A stretch of DNA of 20,479 nucleotides from an uncultured Collinsella sp. (lineage in GTDB: Bacteria; Actinomycetota; Coriobacteriia; Coriobacteriales; Coriobacteriaceae). A program made the position numbers and the translations under genes. Where the stretch lies: contig UROM01000022.1 in the NCBI GenBank assembly GCA_900549455.1, positions 1-20,479 of the forward strand. Direction: 5' to 3'. The notes under the pieces were generated by a model. That model was not told where the DNA came from. It saw nothing but the letters and a program-made list of their open reading frames with translations, and did not search any database. Of the stretch, positions 13,769-20,479 are shown one piece after another (positions within the stretch are counted from its first letter, which is position 1; each line of letters starts with the position of its first letter).

Positions 13769-15058
13769 ATGAGTGACATTTTGAACGTCTACGGTCGCGA
13801 GGTGCTCGACAGCCGCGGTAACCCCACCGTCGAGGTCGAGGTCGTGCTCGAGGACGGCAGCTTCGGTCGTGCGATGGTGCCTTCGGGCGCTTCGACCGGC
13901 GCTTTCGAAGCTTGCGAGCTGCGCGACGGCGACAAGGGCCGCTACCTGGGCAAGGGCGTTTCGCAGGCCGTCGAGCATGTCAACAACGAGTGCGCCGATG
14001 CCGTCGTGGGCCTCGATGCCTTCGATCAGCGTGCCGTTGACGCTGCACTGATTGCCGCCGACGGCACGCCCAACAAAACCAAGCTCGGCGCCAACGCCAT
14101 TCTGGGCGTATCGTTGGCCGTTGCCCGCGCTGCGGCAGAGTCGGCGGGCCTGTCGCTGTACCAGTATCTGGGCGGCGTTAACGCCCACCTGCTGCCCACG
14201 CCCATGATGAACATCCTCAACGGCGGCGTTCATGCCGACAACAACGTTGACTTCCAGGAGTTCATGATCATGCCGGTGGGTGCTCCGAGCTTTGCCGAGG
14301 GCCTGCGCTGGTGCGCCGAGGTCTATCACACCCTCAAGGGCGTGATGCACGAGGCCGGCCTTGGCGGCGGCGTGGGCGACGAGGGCGGCTTCGCGCCCAA
14401 CCTCAAGACCAATGCCGAGCCGTTCGAGTACATCACCAAGGCCGTCGAGAAGGCTGGCTTTAAGCCCGGCGTCGACTTCATGTACGCCATGGACCCGGCA
14501 TCGACCGAGTTCTACAACGCCGAGACCGGTATGTACGAGCTCAAGGGCGAGGGCGTTGAGTACACGAGCGCTCAGATGGTCGATTACTGGGAGAAGCTCG
14601 TCGACACCTATCCCATCATCTCCATCGAGGATGGCATGGCAGAGGAGGACTGGGACGGCTGGGTTGAGCTCACCCGCCGCATTGGCAACAAGGTGCAGCT
14701 GGTGGGCGACGACCTGTTCGTCACCAACACCGAGCGCCTCAAGAAGGGCATCGAGCTGGGCGCCGCCAACGCGATTCTGGTCAAGGTCAACCAGATCGGC
14801 ACGCTCACCGAGTCGCTCGAGGCCATCGAAACCGCCAAGGAGGCCGGCTACGCTTGCATCGTGAGCCATCGTTCCGGCGAGACCGAGGACTCCACGATCG
14901 CCGACCTGGTCGTGGGTGTTAACGCCGGTCAGATCAAGTCGGGCGCCCCGTGCCGCAGCGACCGTATCGCCAAGTACAACCAGCTCATCCGCATCGAGGA
15001 CGAGCTCGAGGGCAGCGCGCGCTACGCCGGCAAGGCCGCGTTCTACAACATTCGCTAG
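13769..15058 (+). CDS. eno: Enolase
   Basis: A 429-aa glycolytic enzyme converting 2-phosphoglycerate to phosphoenolpyruvate with Mg2+; it is also a degradosome/surface protein in some bacteria. All hallmarks are present: GREVLDSRGNPTVEVEV near the start, PSGASTGAFEACELRDGD, NGGVHADNNVDFQEFM, VGDEGGFAPN with Glu205 as acid/base partner, SIEDGMAEEDW, VGDDLFVTN, catalytic Lys339 in VKVNQIGTLTE, and SHRSGETED with His367. Codon use is strongly biased to C/G endings, as expected for a highly expressed gene. It starts after GAGGGAG and is preceded by a promoter, a direct repeat and a short leader frame. A strong terminator follows. Confidence 0.99.
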   Translation: MSDILNVYGREVLDSRGNPTVEVEVVLEDGSFGRAMVPSGASTGAFEACELRDGDKGRYLGKGVSQAVEHVNNECADAVVGLDAFDQRAVDAALIAADGTPNKTKLGANAILGVSLAVARAAAESAGLSLYQYLGGVNAHLLPTPMMNILNGGVHADNNVDFQEFMIMPVGAPSFAEGLRWCAEVYHTLKGVMHEAGLGGGVGDEGGFAPNLKTNAEPFEYITKAVEKAGFKPGVDFMYAMDPASTEFYNAETGMYELKGEGVEYTSAQMVDYWEKLVDTYPIISIEDGMAEEDWDGWVELTRRIGNKVQLVGDDLFVTNTERLKKGIELGAANAILVKVNQIGTLTESLEAIETAKEAGYACIVSHRSGETEDSTIADLVVGVNAGQIKSGAPCRSDRIAKYNQLIRIEDELEGSARYAGKAAFYNIR

Positions 15059-15130
15059 GCAGCGGCGTGTGCGGGGACGGGGCTGACTCGGATTCGCCTC
15101 GCTTCCGCCGGGCACTGTTGAGCACCATTG

Positions 15131-15162
15131 GGCGCTGGGCCATACGGCTCAGCGCCTTTTTT
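15131..15162 (+). terminator. Rho-independent terminator after eno
   Basis: An 11-bp stem GGCGCTGGGCC / GGCTCAGCGCC (one G·U pair) with the loop ATAC is followed by TTTTTT at 15157-15162. Confidence 0.95.
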
Positions 15163-15253
15163 ATGTCGAGCAAAGGCTGACGAAGGCGGTGCGGGCGCTC
15201 GTGCTATAACTAAAGGACTTAGCGCAAACAAACCTCAACCGCACAAGGCGCAC

Positions 15254-16015
15254 ATGGATCAGATTTACGACAACAGGTATTATTCCGCCGGTTCGCGCGA
15301 GCCGTCGCCTCGATCTGCACGTACGATGCAGCTCAGCGGGTCCGACTACGGCGGCGCCGATCGACGCGCACAGCGTCCAGCAAGCGCCTCACACCCCCGT
15401 GCTCAAATGAATATGCCGACGGAGCGCCCGCCGCGTTCGGTGAGCCCGACGCGTGCTCAGCGCCCCTCGGCTCAAACGCATGAAAAGTCGGCCAGGCCCT
15501 CGAGCCGTCTCTCCGGTTCGGACTTTATGCGCTACGCCAACGACAACGCGGTGGTCAAGGCAATCTACGACTTTACCCATGGACCCCAACGCGGGCTGTT
15601 TATTGGCATTGTTGTCGTTCTGGTGCTCGTGAGCCTGTACTTTCCCGTGCGCGACCTCTACGTCGCCAAACGCTCGAGCGATATCTTGGCCAAGCAGGTC
15701 GAGATTCGCCAGCAGTACAACGACGAGCTGCAGAAAAGCGTCGACAAACTGCTCTCGGAGGAGGGCATTAAGGACGCGGCGACCGAGGACCTGGGCCTGG
15801 TGATGCCCGGCGAAACCAAGATTGACGTGCTGGGCCTGGACGACGATTCGGACTCGTCGTCGAGCAAAAAGTCCTCGAACGCCAAGAAGGCCAGCGAAGT
15901 CGCCAAAGAGATCGAAGAGGTCGGCAAGGACGCGCCGTGGTACATCCAGACGCTCGATATGCTGTTTGGGTTTAACGGCGTCGAGGGCCAGACGGTCGTG
16001 TCCAACGGCAAATAG
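15254..16015 (+). CDS. DivIC/FtsB-like septum formation initiator protein with long basic N-terminal tail
   Basis: A 253-aa bitopic division protein. Residues 1-110 are a disordered, Arg/Ser/Pro-rich cytoplasmic tail, in which LSGSD occurs twice (27-31 and 87-91). A transmembrane helix at about 114-132 (GLFIGIVVVLVLVSLYFPV) is followed by a coiled coil (about 134-168, with AKQVEIRQQYNDELQKSV) and the EDLGLVMPGE motif (178-187), typical of the DivIC/FtsB family that couples to FtsL in the divisome. An acidic/Ser/Lys-rich linker (195-215) and a short C-terminal segment with WYIQTLDMLFGF close the protein. The family core is about 100 aa, so this is much extended, as in actinobacteria. The start at 15254 has AAGG 6 nt upstream. 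The gene precedes the Ppx/GppA gene, a common pairing after eno. Confidence 0.85.
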   Translation: MDQIYDNRYYSAGSREPSPRSARTMQLSGSDYGGADRRAQRPASASHPRAQMNMPTERPPRSVSPTRAQRPSAQTHEKSARPSSRLSGSDFMRYANDNAVVKAIYDFTHGPQRGLFIGIVVVLVLVSLYFPVRDLYVAKRSSDILAKQVEIRQQYNDELQKSVDKLLSEEGIKDAATEDLGLVMPGETKIDVLGLDDDSDSSSSKKSSNAKKASEVAKEIEEVGKDAPWYIQTLDMLFGFNGVEGQTVVSNGK

Positions 16016-16035
16016 CGCCCGGAGGGGAGCCTGAA

Positions 16036-17040
16036 ATGACGCATTGCGACAAACGATATAAGGTGGCGGCGATTGACCTGGGAACGGTGTCGTCGCGACT
16101 GGTGTTGGCCCAGGTCGAGGGCGGGGCGATCGTGGAATCGTCCAAGCATACCGAGATTACCGACTTGGGCGAGGGTGTGGACGCGACGGGGTGCTTTTGC
16201 GAAGCGGCCGTTGAGCGCGTGCTCGCTGCGTGTCGCATGTTTGTGGACGAGGCCCGTGCCTTTGGGGCCGCGTGCATATGCACCACGTGCACGAGTGCCG
16301 CGCGCGATGCGTCCAATGCCGCGCTGCTACTGGACGGCCTGCGCGAGCTGGGACTCGAGCCGCAGGTGATTCCGGGCGAGGTCGAGGCGCGCTTGACGTT
16401 TTTTGGCGTGGCGCACGACTTTGCTGGTGAGCGCATCATTGTTGCCGATTCGGGCGGCGGATCCACGGAGCTCGCGACGGGCGTCTATGCGCCGGAGCGC
16501 GACGTCTTCGCGCTGGAGGGAACTCGCTCGCTGGACATCGGTTGCCGCCGCGTGACCGAGCGGTTTTTCTTGGCACTGCCGCCGTCGACGGACGAGCTTG
16601 CGGCTGCTGCCGGCTGGGCAAACGAGCAGTTTACGGGCTACTTTGAGAGTCTGCCTGTCGACTTTGAGCGTGCCGAGCGCCTGGTCGCGGTGGGTGGTAC
16701 TGTCACCACGCTCGTGGCACTCGTTCACGAGCTGGAGCCGTATGATTCGAGCTTTGTGCACCTGCGCGAGCTTTCGTTGGACCAGGTTTCGGCCGCTATC
16801 GAGCGTATGTCCGCGCTGGATGTTGCGGGCATTGCCGCGTTGCCGGGCGTGCAACCCAAGCGCGCGGGCGTGATCTTGGCAGGTGCCGCGGTGATCCGCG
16901 AACTCATGCGTGCCGGCGGCTACAAGACGCTCACCGTAAGCGAGAACAGCCTACTCGCCGGCATGGCCGCCACCATCAACGAGACCCTCGACGGCGCCAT
17001 CCCCACCATCGGCTGGACCCCGAGCCTGAGCGTCCTTTAA
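16036..17040 (+). CDS. Ppx/GppA-family exopolyphosphatase / pppGpp phosphatase
   Basis: A 334-aa ASKHA-fold phosphatase acting on polyphosphate or pppGpp; the two activities cannot be told apart by sequence here. Features are the phosphate-1 motif AAIDLGTVSSRLVLAQV (11-27), IPGEVEARL (112-120) with the likely catalytic Glu, the phosphate-2 motif VADSGGGSTELATG (136-149), and the adenosine/late motif LPGVQPKRAGVILAGAAVI near the C-terminus. The length matches the short, catalytic-core-only Ppx2 class of actinobacteria, without the C-terminal HD-like domain of E. coli Ppx. GGAGGGGAG stands 6 nt before the ATG, 20 nt after the DivIC-like gene, so they are probably co-transcribed. Confidence 0.93.
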   Translation: MTHCDKRYKVAAIDLGTVSSRLVLAQVEGGAIVESSKHTEITDLGEGVDATGCFCEAAVERVLAACRMFVDEARAFGAACICTTCTSAARDASNAALLLDGLRELGLEPQVIPGEVEARLTFFGVAHDFAGERIIVADSGGGSTELATGVYAPERDVFALEGTRSLDIGCRRVTERFFLALPPSTDELAAAAGWANEQFTGYFESLPVDFERAERLVAVGGTVTTLVALVHELEPYDSSFVHLRELSLDQVSAAIERMSALDVAGIAALPGVQPKRAGVILAGAAVIRELMRAGGYKTLTVSENSLLAGMAATINETLDGAIPTIGWTPSLSVL

Positions 17041-17048
17041 CCATCCTT

Positions 17049-17125
17049 CTCTGAGTTGCGGCGAAATAGTTCCTAAATAAGCTGGTAAACGGTATAAACA
17101 GGATCTATTCCACCGCAACTTAGAG
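17049..17125. repeat. Intergenic hairpin repeat with 21-bp inverted ends
   Basis: Inverted arms at 17049-17069 and 17105-17125 (18 of 21 Watson-Crick pairs, one further G·T) enclose 35 bp. The right arm CTATTCCACCGCAACTTA recurs at 11083-11100. It sits just after the Ppx/GppA stop and looks like a MITE-like or structured intergenic repeat; it may also act as a transcript end, though no T-run follows. Confidence 0.75.
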
Positions 17126-17137
17126 CCTTACCGGCGT

Positions 17138-17177
17138 TCAAAAGAAACGGGCCCGCATCCCAAAGGGACACGGGCTC
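17138..17177 (-). terminator. Terminator of tRNA-Leu
   Basis: On the minus strand a 13-bp stem with G·U/A·C variants (17165-17177 with 17149-17161) around a TTT loop is followed by GTTTCTTTT. It lies 12 nt downstream of the tRNA 3' end. Confidence 0.8.
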
Positions 17178-17189
17178 GTAAGTAATACA

Positions 17190-17274
17190 TGGTAGGGGCG
17201 GTGGGACTCGAACCCACAATCCTTGCGGCGAGAGATTTTAAGTCTCCTGCGTATGCCAATTCCGCCACGCCCCC
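17190..17274 (-). tRNA. tRNA-Leu (anticodon UAA)
   Basis: A class II tRNA of 85 nt including an encoded CCA (17190-17192). The acceptor stem GGGGGCG / CGCCCCT, the anticodon arm GGAGA-CTTAAAA-TCTCT with TAA at the anticodon positions, a long variable arm (GCCGCAAGG region) and the T-arm GTGGGTTCGAGTCCCAC are all visible. It reads UUA codons, which are rare in this GC-rich genome. Confidence 0.97.
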
Positions 17275-17305
17275 GTGAGACTAGAAGTCTAGCACAAGCC
17301 GTCCG

Positions 17306-17929
17306 TTACGCGTTGACAGCCATCGAGTGCCGGCCCGACTTTTCCAAGTACTCGGCAAACTTGGCCTCGTCGCCCTTGTTCTTGTACTGTAGGGCCAACA
17401 GGTACTCCAAGCGGCAACCCTTAACCTTATCGTCGCCGGCCTCCTCGAGCATGCGCTCCAGCTCGGGAATATCGTTGTGGCGCTTCAAGATCATCGTGTC
17501 GTACATCAGTTGGCATTCGTGCGCGACTGCCTCGGCCTGGCCGCCCTCAAAGCCTTTGATCTCGTGCAACAACTCCTTGGACTTTTTGCGGTCCTCCTGA
17601 CCAACGTAGTAGTTAAAAGCTTTGATCACCAGGTCGACGCGCTGCATTTTGGGCAGGTTGAGCCCCAGCAGCAAATCGAACATCTCGTCGGCGCGCTTGT
17701 GGTCCTCGCGCAGCAGATAGGAGTTCAGGCGCAGGTAGTCGCGGTTGTAGCGCGGGTACAGCATACTGGTGAGTTTGGCGTCGAGCAGGCGATCGAACTC
17801 GTCCCACTGCTTAGCGGCCATAAGCTGCTGCAGGCGTTTAAACGTGGTGCGTTTTTTTACACTAAAGAACACCGATATGGCGATACAAATAATGACGACG
17901 GCGGTCCAGAGTGTGCGGGAATCGGGCAT
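17306..17929 (-). CDS. Membrane-anchored helical-repeat protein, function unknown
   Basis: A 207-aa protein with one N-terminal transmembrane helix (about 8-24, LWTAVVIICIAISVFFSV), a basic stop-transfer KKR, then an all-helical soluble part. The pattern of paired helices with small residues at turns (LMAAKQWDEFDRLLDA, YLLREDHKRADEMFDLLL, KAFNYYVGQEDRKKSKELL, LLALQYKNKGDEAKFAEYL) looks like TPR-type repeats, usually protein-docking scaffolds. GGAG lies 7 nt before the ATG at 17929; an upstream ATG at 18040 would add a region without family character and bury the promoter. A TATAAT box is about 55 nt upstream. No specific family is recognised. Confidence 0.8.
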   Translation of the reverse strand: MPDSRTLWTAVVIICIAISVFFSVKKRTTFKRLQQLMAAKQWDEFDRLLDAKLTSMLYPRYNRDYLRLNSYLLREDHKRADEMFDLLLGLNLPKMQRVDLVIKAFNYYVGQEDRKKSKELLHEIKGFEGGQAEAVAHECQLMYDTMILKRHNDIPELERMLEEAGDDKVKGCRLEYLLALQYKNKGDEAKFAEYLEKSGRHSMAVNA

Positions 17930-17984
17930 ATTGAGCTCCTCAGTCGCTCGTAAAACAAGCGGTATGACAATGCGTGCTAGATGT

Positions 17985-17990
17985 ATTATA
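17985..17990 (-). promoter_or_regulatory. -10 element of the helical-repeat protein gene
   Basis: A perfect TATAAT on the minus strand 55 nt before the start codon. The matching -35 position has no strong consensus. Confidence 0.5.
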
Positions 17991-18092
17991 CGCAGCGTGC
18001 AAGCAAACTGGCACAAAAGCGCATCGAGGCCGAGCGTCATCGCTCGCTGCGGTACACTTACCTAAAGTAAACCATGAAGGGAGACATTACCT

Positions 18093-18380
18093 ATGAAGAA
18101 GATCGTTTTGGCTTGCGGTGCTGGCGCTGCTACTTCCACGCTCGTTGCCCAGAAGGTCGCCACCATGCTCGACGCCAACGGCTATGCCGGCAAGTATGAG
18201 ATCGTGCAGTGCGCCATCTCCGAGGCCAAGGACGCTTGCGACGAGGGCGCCGACCTGCTGATCGCCACCACCGTTGCCCCCGAGGGCCTCACCTGCCCGT
18301 ACGTGAGCGGCGTGCCCTTCATGACCGGCATGAACCGCGTCGCTGCCGAGAAGGCCGTTCTCGACGTTATGGCTCAGTAG
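18093..18380 (+). CDS. PTS sugar transporter subunit IIB, galactitol (GatB) class
   Basis: A 95-aa cytoplasmic phosphotransfer protein. The N-terminal KKIVLACGAGAATSTLVA places phosphorylatable Cys8 in the P-loop-like CGxGxATST motif of galactitol-type IIB proteins; the rest (LLIATTVAPEG, PYVSGVPFMTGM) fits the small alpha/beta IIB fold. GAAGGGAG stands about 12 nt before the ATG. No IIA or IIC gene is near, so it is either an orphan component serving a permease elsewhere or has a regulatory role. The VOC-fold gene follows after 11 nt, so the pair is probably translated together. Codon bias is strong, suggesting good expression. Confidence 0.9.
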   Translation: MKKIVLACGAGAATSTLVAQKVATMLDANGYAGKYEIVQCAISEAKDACDEGADLLIATTVAPEGLTCPYVSGVPFMTGMNRVAAEKAVLDVMAQ

Positions 18381-18391
18381 GCGCTACCTGT

Positions 18392-18766
18392 ATGAATGAG
18401 CAGAACGCCAATCCGGTCGAGCTCTTTGGCATGCGCGTTGCCCATGTGGGCATTAACGCCACCGACCCGGCAGACGCCCTGGAGATCGCGGAGCTGTTCT
18501 CGATGATGATGGGCCTGCCCGTCATCGAGACCCCGGTTTCGTACTTCAACGATTCGCTGGTCGAGGTCATGAAGCAGAACGGTCGTGGCGCTAAGGGCCA
18601 CATCGGCTTTGCCGTCAACGACATCGATGCGGCCGAGAAGTGGTTTGCCGAGCGCGGGCTCGAGGTCAACGAGGAGTCGCGCGTGCTGCTGCCCGACGGC
18701 GGCACCAAGCTCGTGTACTTTAAGCGCGAGTTCGCCGGCTTCGCCGTGCACCTGTGCCGCGAGTAG
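18392..18766 (+). CDS. VOC/glyoxalase-fold protein paired with PTS IIB
   Basis: A 124-aa protein of the vicinal-oxygen-chelate superfamily: ELFGMRVAHVGINATDPADA opens the first beta-alpha-beta unit, GHIGFAVNDIDAAEKWFAERGL the second, and FAGFAVHLCRE ends it. Possible metal ligands are His18, the His of GHIGF and the His near the C-terminus. The sequence resembles the VOC domain found next to or fused with KDPG-aldolase-type enzymes in some Firmicutes (from memory, not a search), which would point to sugar-acid metabolism. It starts 11 nt after the IIB stop with no clear ribosome-binding site, implying translational coupling. Enzymatic activity is not established. Confidence 0.8.
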   Translation: MNEQNANPVELFGMRVAHVGINATDPADALEIAELFSMMMGLPVIETPVSYFNDSLVEVMKQNGRGAKGHIGFAVNDIDAAEKWFAERGLEVNEESRVLLPDGGTKLVYFKREFAGFAVHLCRE

Positions 18767-18790
18767 CGCACAAGCTGCTATAGCTAGCAA

Positions 18791-18828
18791 AAAGGGATAG
18801 AGCCGCGTGGCCCTATCCCTTTATTTAT
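18791..18828. terminator. Bidirectional terminator between VOC gene and histidine kinase
   Basis: A perfect 10-bp stem AAAGGGATAG / CTATCCCTTT (18791-18800, 18813-18822) with a GC-rich 12-nt loop. T-rich sequence follows on + (TTTATTTAT) and a T-run lies on the minus side, so it serves both converging genes. Confidence 0.88.
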
Positions 18829-18842
18829 GCCGAGGGGCATCC

Positions 18843-20138
18843 CTACCGCGGCAGGCGAATCGTAAAGCGGCTGCCGACGCCCTCGACTGAGGTCACGCCA
18901 ATGACACCGCCATGGCTATCGACGATCCACTTGGCAATGGCAAGCCCCAGACCCGAGCCCTGCGCGCCGGCATCGCGTGCGTTGTCGGCGCGATAGAACC
19001 GTTCAAAAGCGTGAGCTGCAGATTCCTGGTTCATGCCGATGCCCTCGTCCTCAACACTTATGTCGATCGTGCCCGTGCCCGCATCGGGCGTTATACCAAA
19101 TGTGACGGTCGTTCCCGCATCCGAGTACTTGGCGGCATTTTGCACGACCACGCGCAGAGCCTGCTTCACGAGCGCCACGTCGACAGGCGCGTCGCAGCAC
19201 GGGTCGTTGGCAAATGCAGCGTCAAAAGCCAGCCGATACGTGTGCGCGGCGTCGATCATCTGCGATTCCTCGCACACCTCGCCGACCAGTGCGGCCAGGT
19301 TGGTATGCGCACGCCGCAGGACCGTGCGCCCGGCATCGCCGCGTGCCAAAAACAGCAGCTGTTCCACGAGCTCCTGCATGTGCTCGCTTTCGGCCTTGAG
19401 GGACGCGATGGATTCTGCCAACACGTCCGGGTCGTTTTTGCCCCAGCGGTCGAGCATGTTTACGTAGCCCTGAATCACCGCGATGGGCGTGCGCAGCTCG
19501 TGACTTGCATCGTTGACAAAGCGCATCTGCTGCAGCTTGGCCTCTTGCATCTGGCGCAGCAGGCGGTTGAGCGCGACCTCGATGCTTGCCAGGTCGGCGT
19601 CGCCGGTGGTTACGCTCGGCGAGTCGACGCTTGCGCGCGCGATGGCCTGCTCCAGTGTTTCCATCTTGCCGCCGGCGAGTTGCATGCGGCCGAGCTCATC
19701 CGCGCGCAAGGCAAGGTCGTTGAGCGGTGCCATGGTGCGGCGTACGCGGCGGGCGCCGCCGAGCATGTTGAGCACGCTGATGACCTGCCAACCCACAACG
19801 ACAAGGTAGAGAGGCCATAGCGCGACGAGGTCCTGCGCAAGGGGGAAGGTCTTGGTGGTACGCGCAAGCTCGACGGCATAGGTGAGCGTTGTCAGGTCCC
19901 AGCCGCGCGCGGGCGTCAGCGACATGCCGTGAACGGTGGCGCCGGGAATCCAGCCTGCGGTAAACGCGCTGTCGGGCAGCGTCTGGTTGTATCCATAGAC
20001 GAGGATCGCCACCGCAATCACCATCAGCAGCAGATCGAGCCAGACGTAGTTCATTAGGCGGCGCCACATATAGCCCCAGTTGATGGCGCGGGCGATGGAG
20101 GTGACGCGCTTGGCCTCGGCGTTACGCACGGCAGACAT
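18843..20138 (-). CDS. Two-component sensor histidine kinase
   Basis: A 431-aa membrane kinase. Transmembrane helix 1 is at about 31-50 and helix 2 at about 106-126, with a ~55-residue external sensor loop between. A HAMP-like linker (about 127-205) leads to the HisKA domain with the phospho-acceptor His213 in NDASHELRTP. The HATPase has the N box VVQNAAKYSD (Asn334), G1 DEGIG (364-368), the F box FERFYRADNA and G2 GSGLGLAIAK. All catalytic boxes are intact. The ATG at 20138 overlaps the end of the response-regulator gene by 17 bp, so the two are coupled. The frame continues upstream to the adapter only as antisense-frame noise inside the regulator gene. The signal is unknown. Confidence 0.94.
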   Translation of the reverse strand: MSAVRNAEAKRVTSIARAINWGYMWRRLMNYVWLDLLLMVIAVAILVYGYNQTLPDSAFTAGWIPGATVHGMSLTPARGWDLTTLTYAVELARTTKTFPLAQDLVALWPLYLVVVGWQVISVLNMLGGARRVRRTMAPLNDLALRADELGRMQLAGGKMETLEQAIARASVDSPSVTTGDADLASIEVALNRLLRQMQEAKLQQMRFVNDASHELRTPIAVIQGYVNMLDRWGKNDPDVLAESIASLKAESEHMQELVEQLLFLARGDAGRTVLRRAHTNLAALVGEVCEESQMIDAAHTYRLAFDAAFANDPCCDAPVDVALVKQALRVVVQNAAKYSDAGTTVTFGITPDAGTGTIDISVEDEGIGMNQESAAHAFERFYRADNARDAGAQGSGLGLAIAKWIVDSHGGVIGVTSVEGVGSRFTIRLPR

Positions 20139-20445
20139 AGCCCACCCCGCGCACGGTCTGGATGATGCGGGCGCCGCCGGCGTCCTCGATCTTGGCGCGC
20201 AGGTGCGCGATGTGTACGTCGACGTTGTTGGTGTCGCCCACGTATTCATAGCCCAGCGCCTCGTGCGCGATGCGCTCGCGTGTGAGCACGGTCTCGGCAT
20301 GCGCCATAAGCAGGGCGAGGACATCGAACTCGCGGGCCGTGAGCGCGATGGGCGAATCGCCGACCGTGACTTCGCGGCGGTTGGGGTCGAGCGCGACCGA
20401 GCCCACGGTAAGCGCGGCGGGGGAGGACGTGGCAGCGGTCTGGGT
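20122..20445 (-). CDS. OmpR/PhoB-family response regulator, DNA-binding domain only (cut by contig end)
   Basis: 108 genomic codons give the C-terminal winged helix of an OmpR-class regulator: LDPNRREVTVGDSPIALTAR opens the beta-platform, EFDVLALLMAHAETVLTRE the first helices, NNVDVHIAHLRAKIED the recognition helix, and IQTVRGVGYVCRA the final hairpin. The receiver domain lies beyond the contig end. The first five residues of the open frame (MYKRQ) come from the adapter and do not belong to the protein. It overlaps the downstream kinase gene by 17 bp. Confidence 0.94.
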   Translation of the reverse strand, partial: TQTAATSSPAALTVGSVALDPNRREVTVGDSPIALTAREFDVLALLMAHAETVLTRERIAHEALGYEYVGDTNNVDVHIAHLRAKIEDAGGARIIQTVRGVGYVCRA

Positions 20446-20479
20446 CTGTCTCTTATACACATCTCCGAGCCCACGAGAC
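20446..20479. other. Illumina Nextera adapter, read-2 side (non-genomic)
   Basis: The last 34 bases begin with CTGTCTCTTATACACATCT and continue as CCGAGCCCACGAGAC, the reverse complement of the Nextera read-2 adapter. Genomic sequence ends at 20445. Confidence 0.98.

Noticed and set aside
13688..15115. 475-codon frame antisense to eno
   Set aside because: Shadow of strong codon bias in enolase.
20139..20474. N-terminal extension of the histidine kinase frame to the contig end
   Set aside because: It lies in the wrong frame inside the response-regulator gene and starts in adapter; composition is Arg/Pro/Ser noise.

Overview
The window is a high-GC bacterial contig from a fermentative, probably Gram-positive gut-type actinobacterium. 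I infer a Coriobacteriia member, Collinsella or a close relative. The inference rests on the GC-rich codon use, the xfp phosphoketolase, the DivIC-like protein with a long basic tail, and the lone PTS IIB gene. No 16S or marker search was possible. Both ends are Illumina Nextera adapter (1-48 and 20446-20479), so the contig ends are library artefacts and the genes there (murB, response regulator) are cut.

Layout. 49-783 (-): murB, C-terminus lost. 967-1995 (+): LacI-family regulator, divergent from murB. 2200-4728 (+): xfp phosphoketolase, preceded by two tandem AAAACGTTTT palindromes that look like operators for the LacI protein. 4729-6135: an accessory patch with an AEC-family permease (5043-5981) bracketed by three very long hairpins that share one 11-nt loop but have different, fully paired stems. 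6141-6260: a small remnant resembling the end of an IS110-type transposase. 6646-10810: an alpha-glucoside utilisation cluster with a RpiR-family regulator (+) converging on an operon (-) of PTS IICB, a small two-helix membrane protein and a GH4 6-phospho-alpha-glucosidase. 11112-11400 (-): C-terminal ruin of a PHP-family phosphatase beside a hairpin repeat.

From 11624 to 17040 the genes are housekeeping and all on +: a stand-alone LarC C-terminal domain, a YfcE-type phosphodiesterase, mazG, a terminator, eno with a 15-codon leader peptide, a terminator, a DivIC/FtsB-like division protein and a Ppx/GppA phosphatase. A tRNA-Leu(UAA) and a membrane-anchored helical-repeat protein follow on -, then on + a galactitol-type PTS IIB with a VOC/glyoxalase-fold partner. 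The window closes on - with a sensor histidine kinase and the DNA-binding half of its OmpR-type response regulator.

How the genes work together. xfp and eno are central carbon genes. The LacI protein probably controls xfp. The RpiR/IICB/GH4 set imports a maltose-like disaccharide as its 6-phosphate and cleaves it, relying on an EIIA encoded elsewhere. The most unusual material is non-coding: the constant-loop/covarying-stem hairpins at 4751-6089, the eno leader, and the intergenic CTATTYCACCGCAACTTA repeats.
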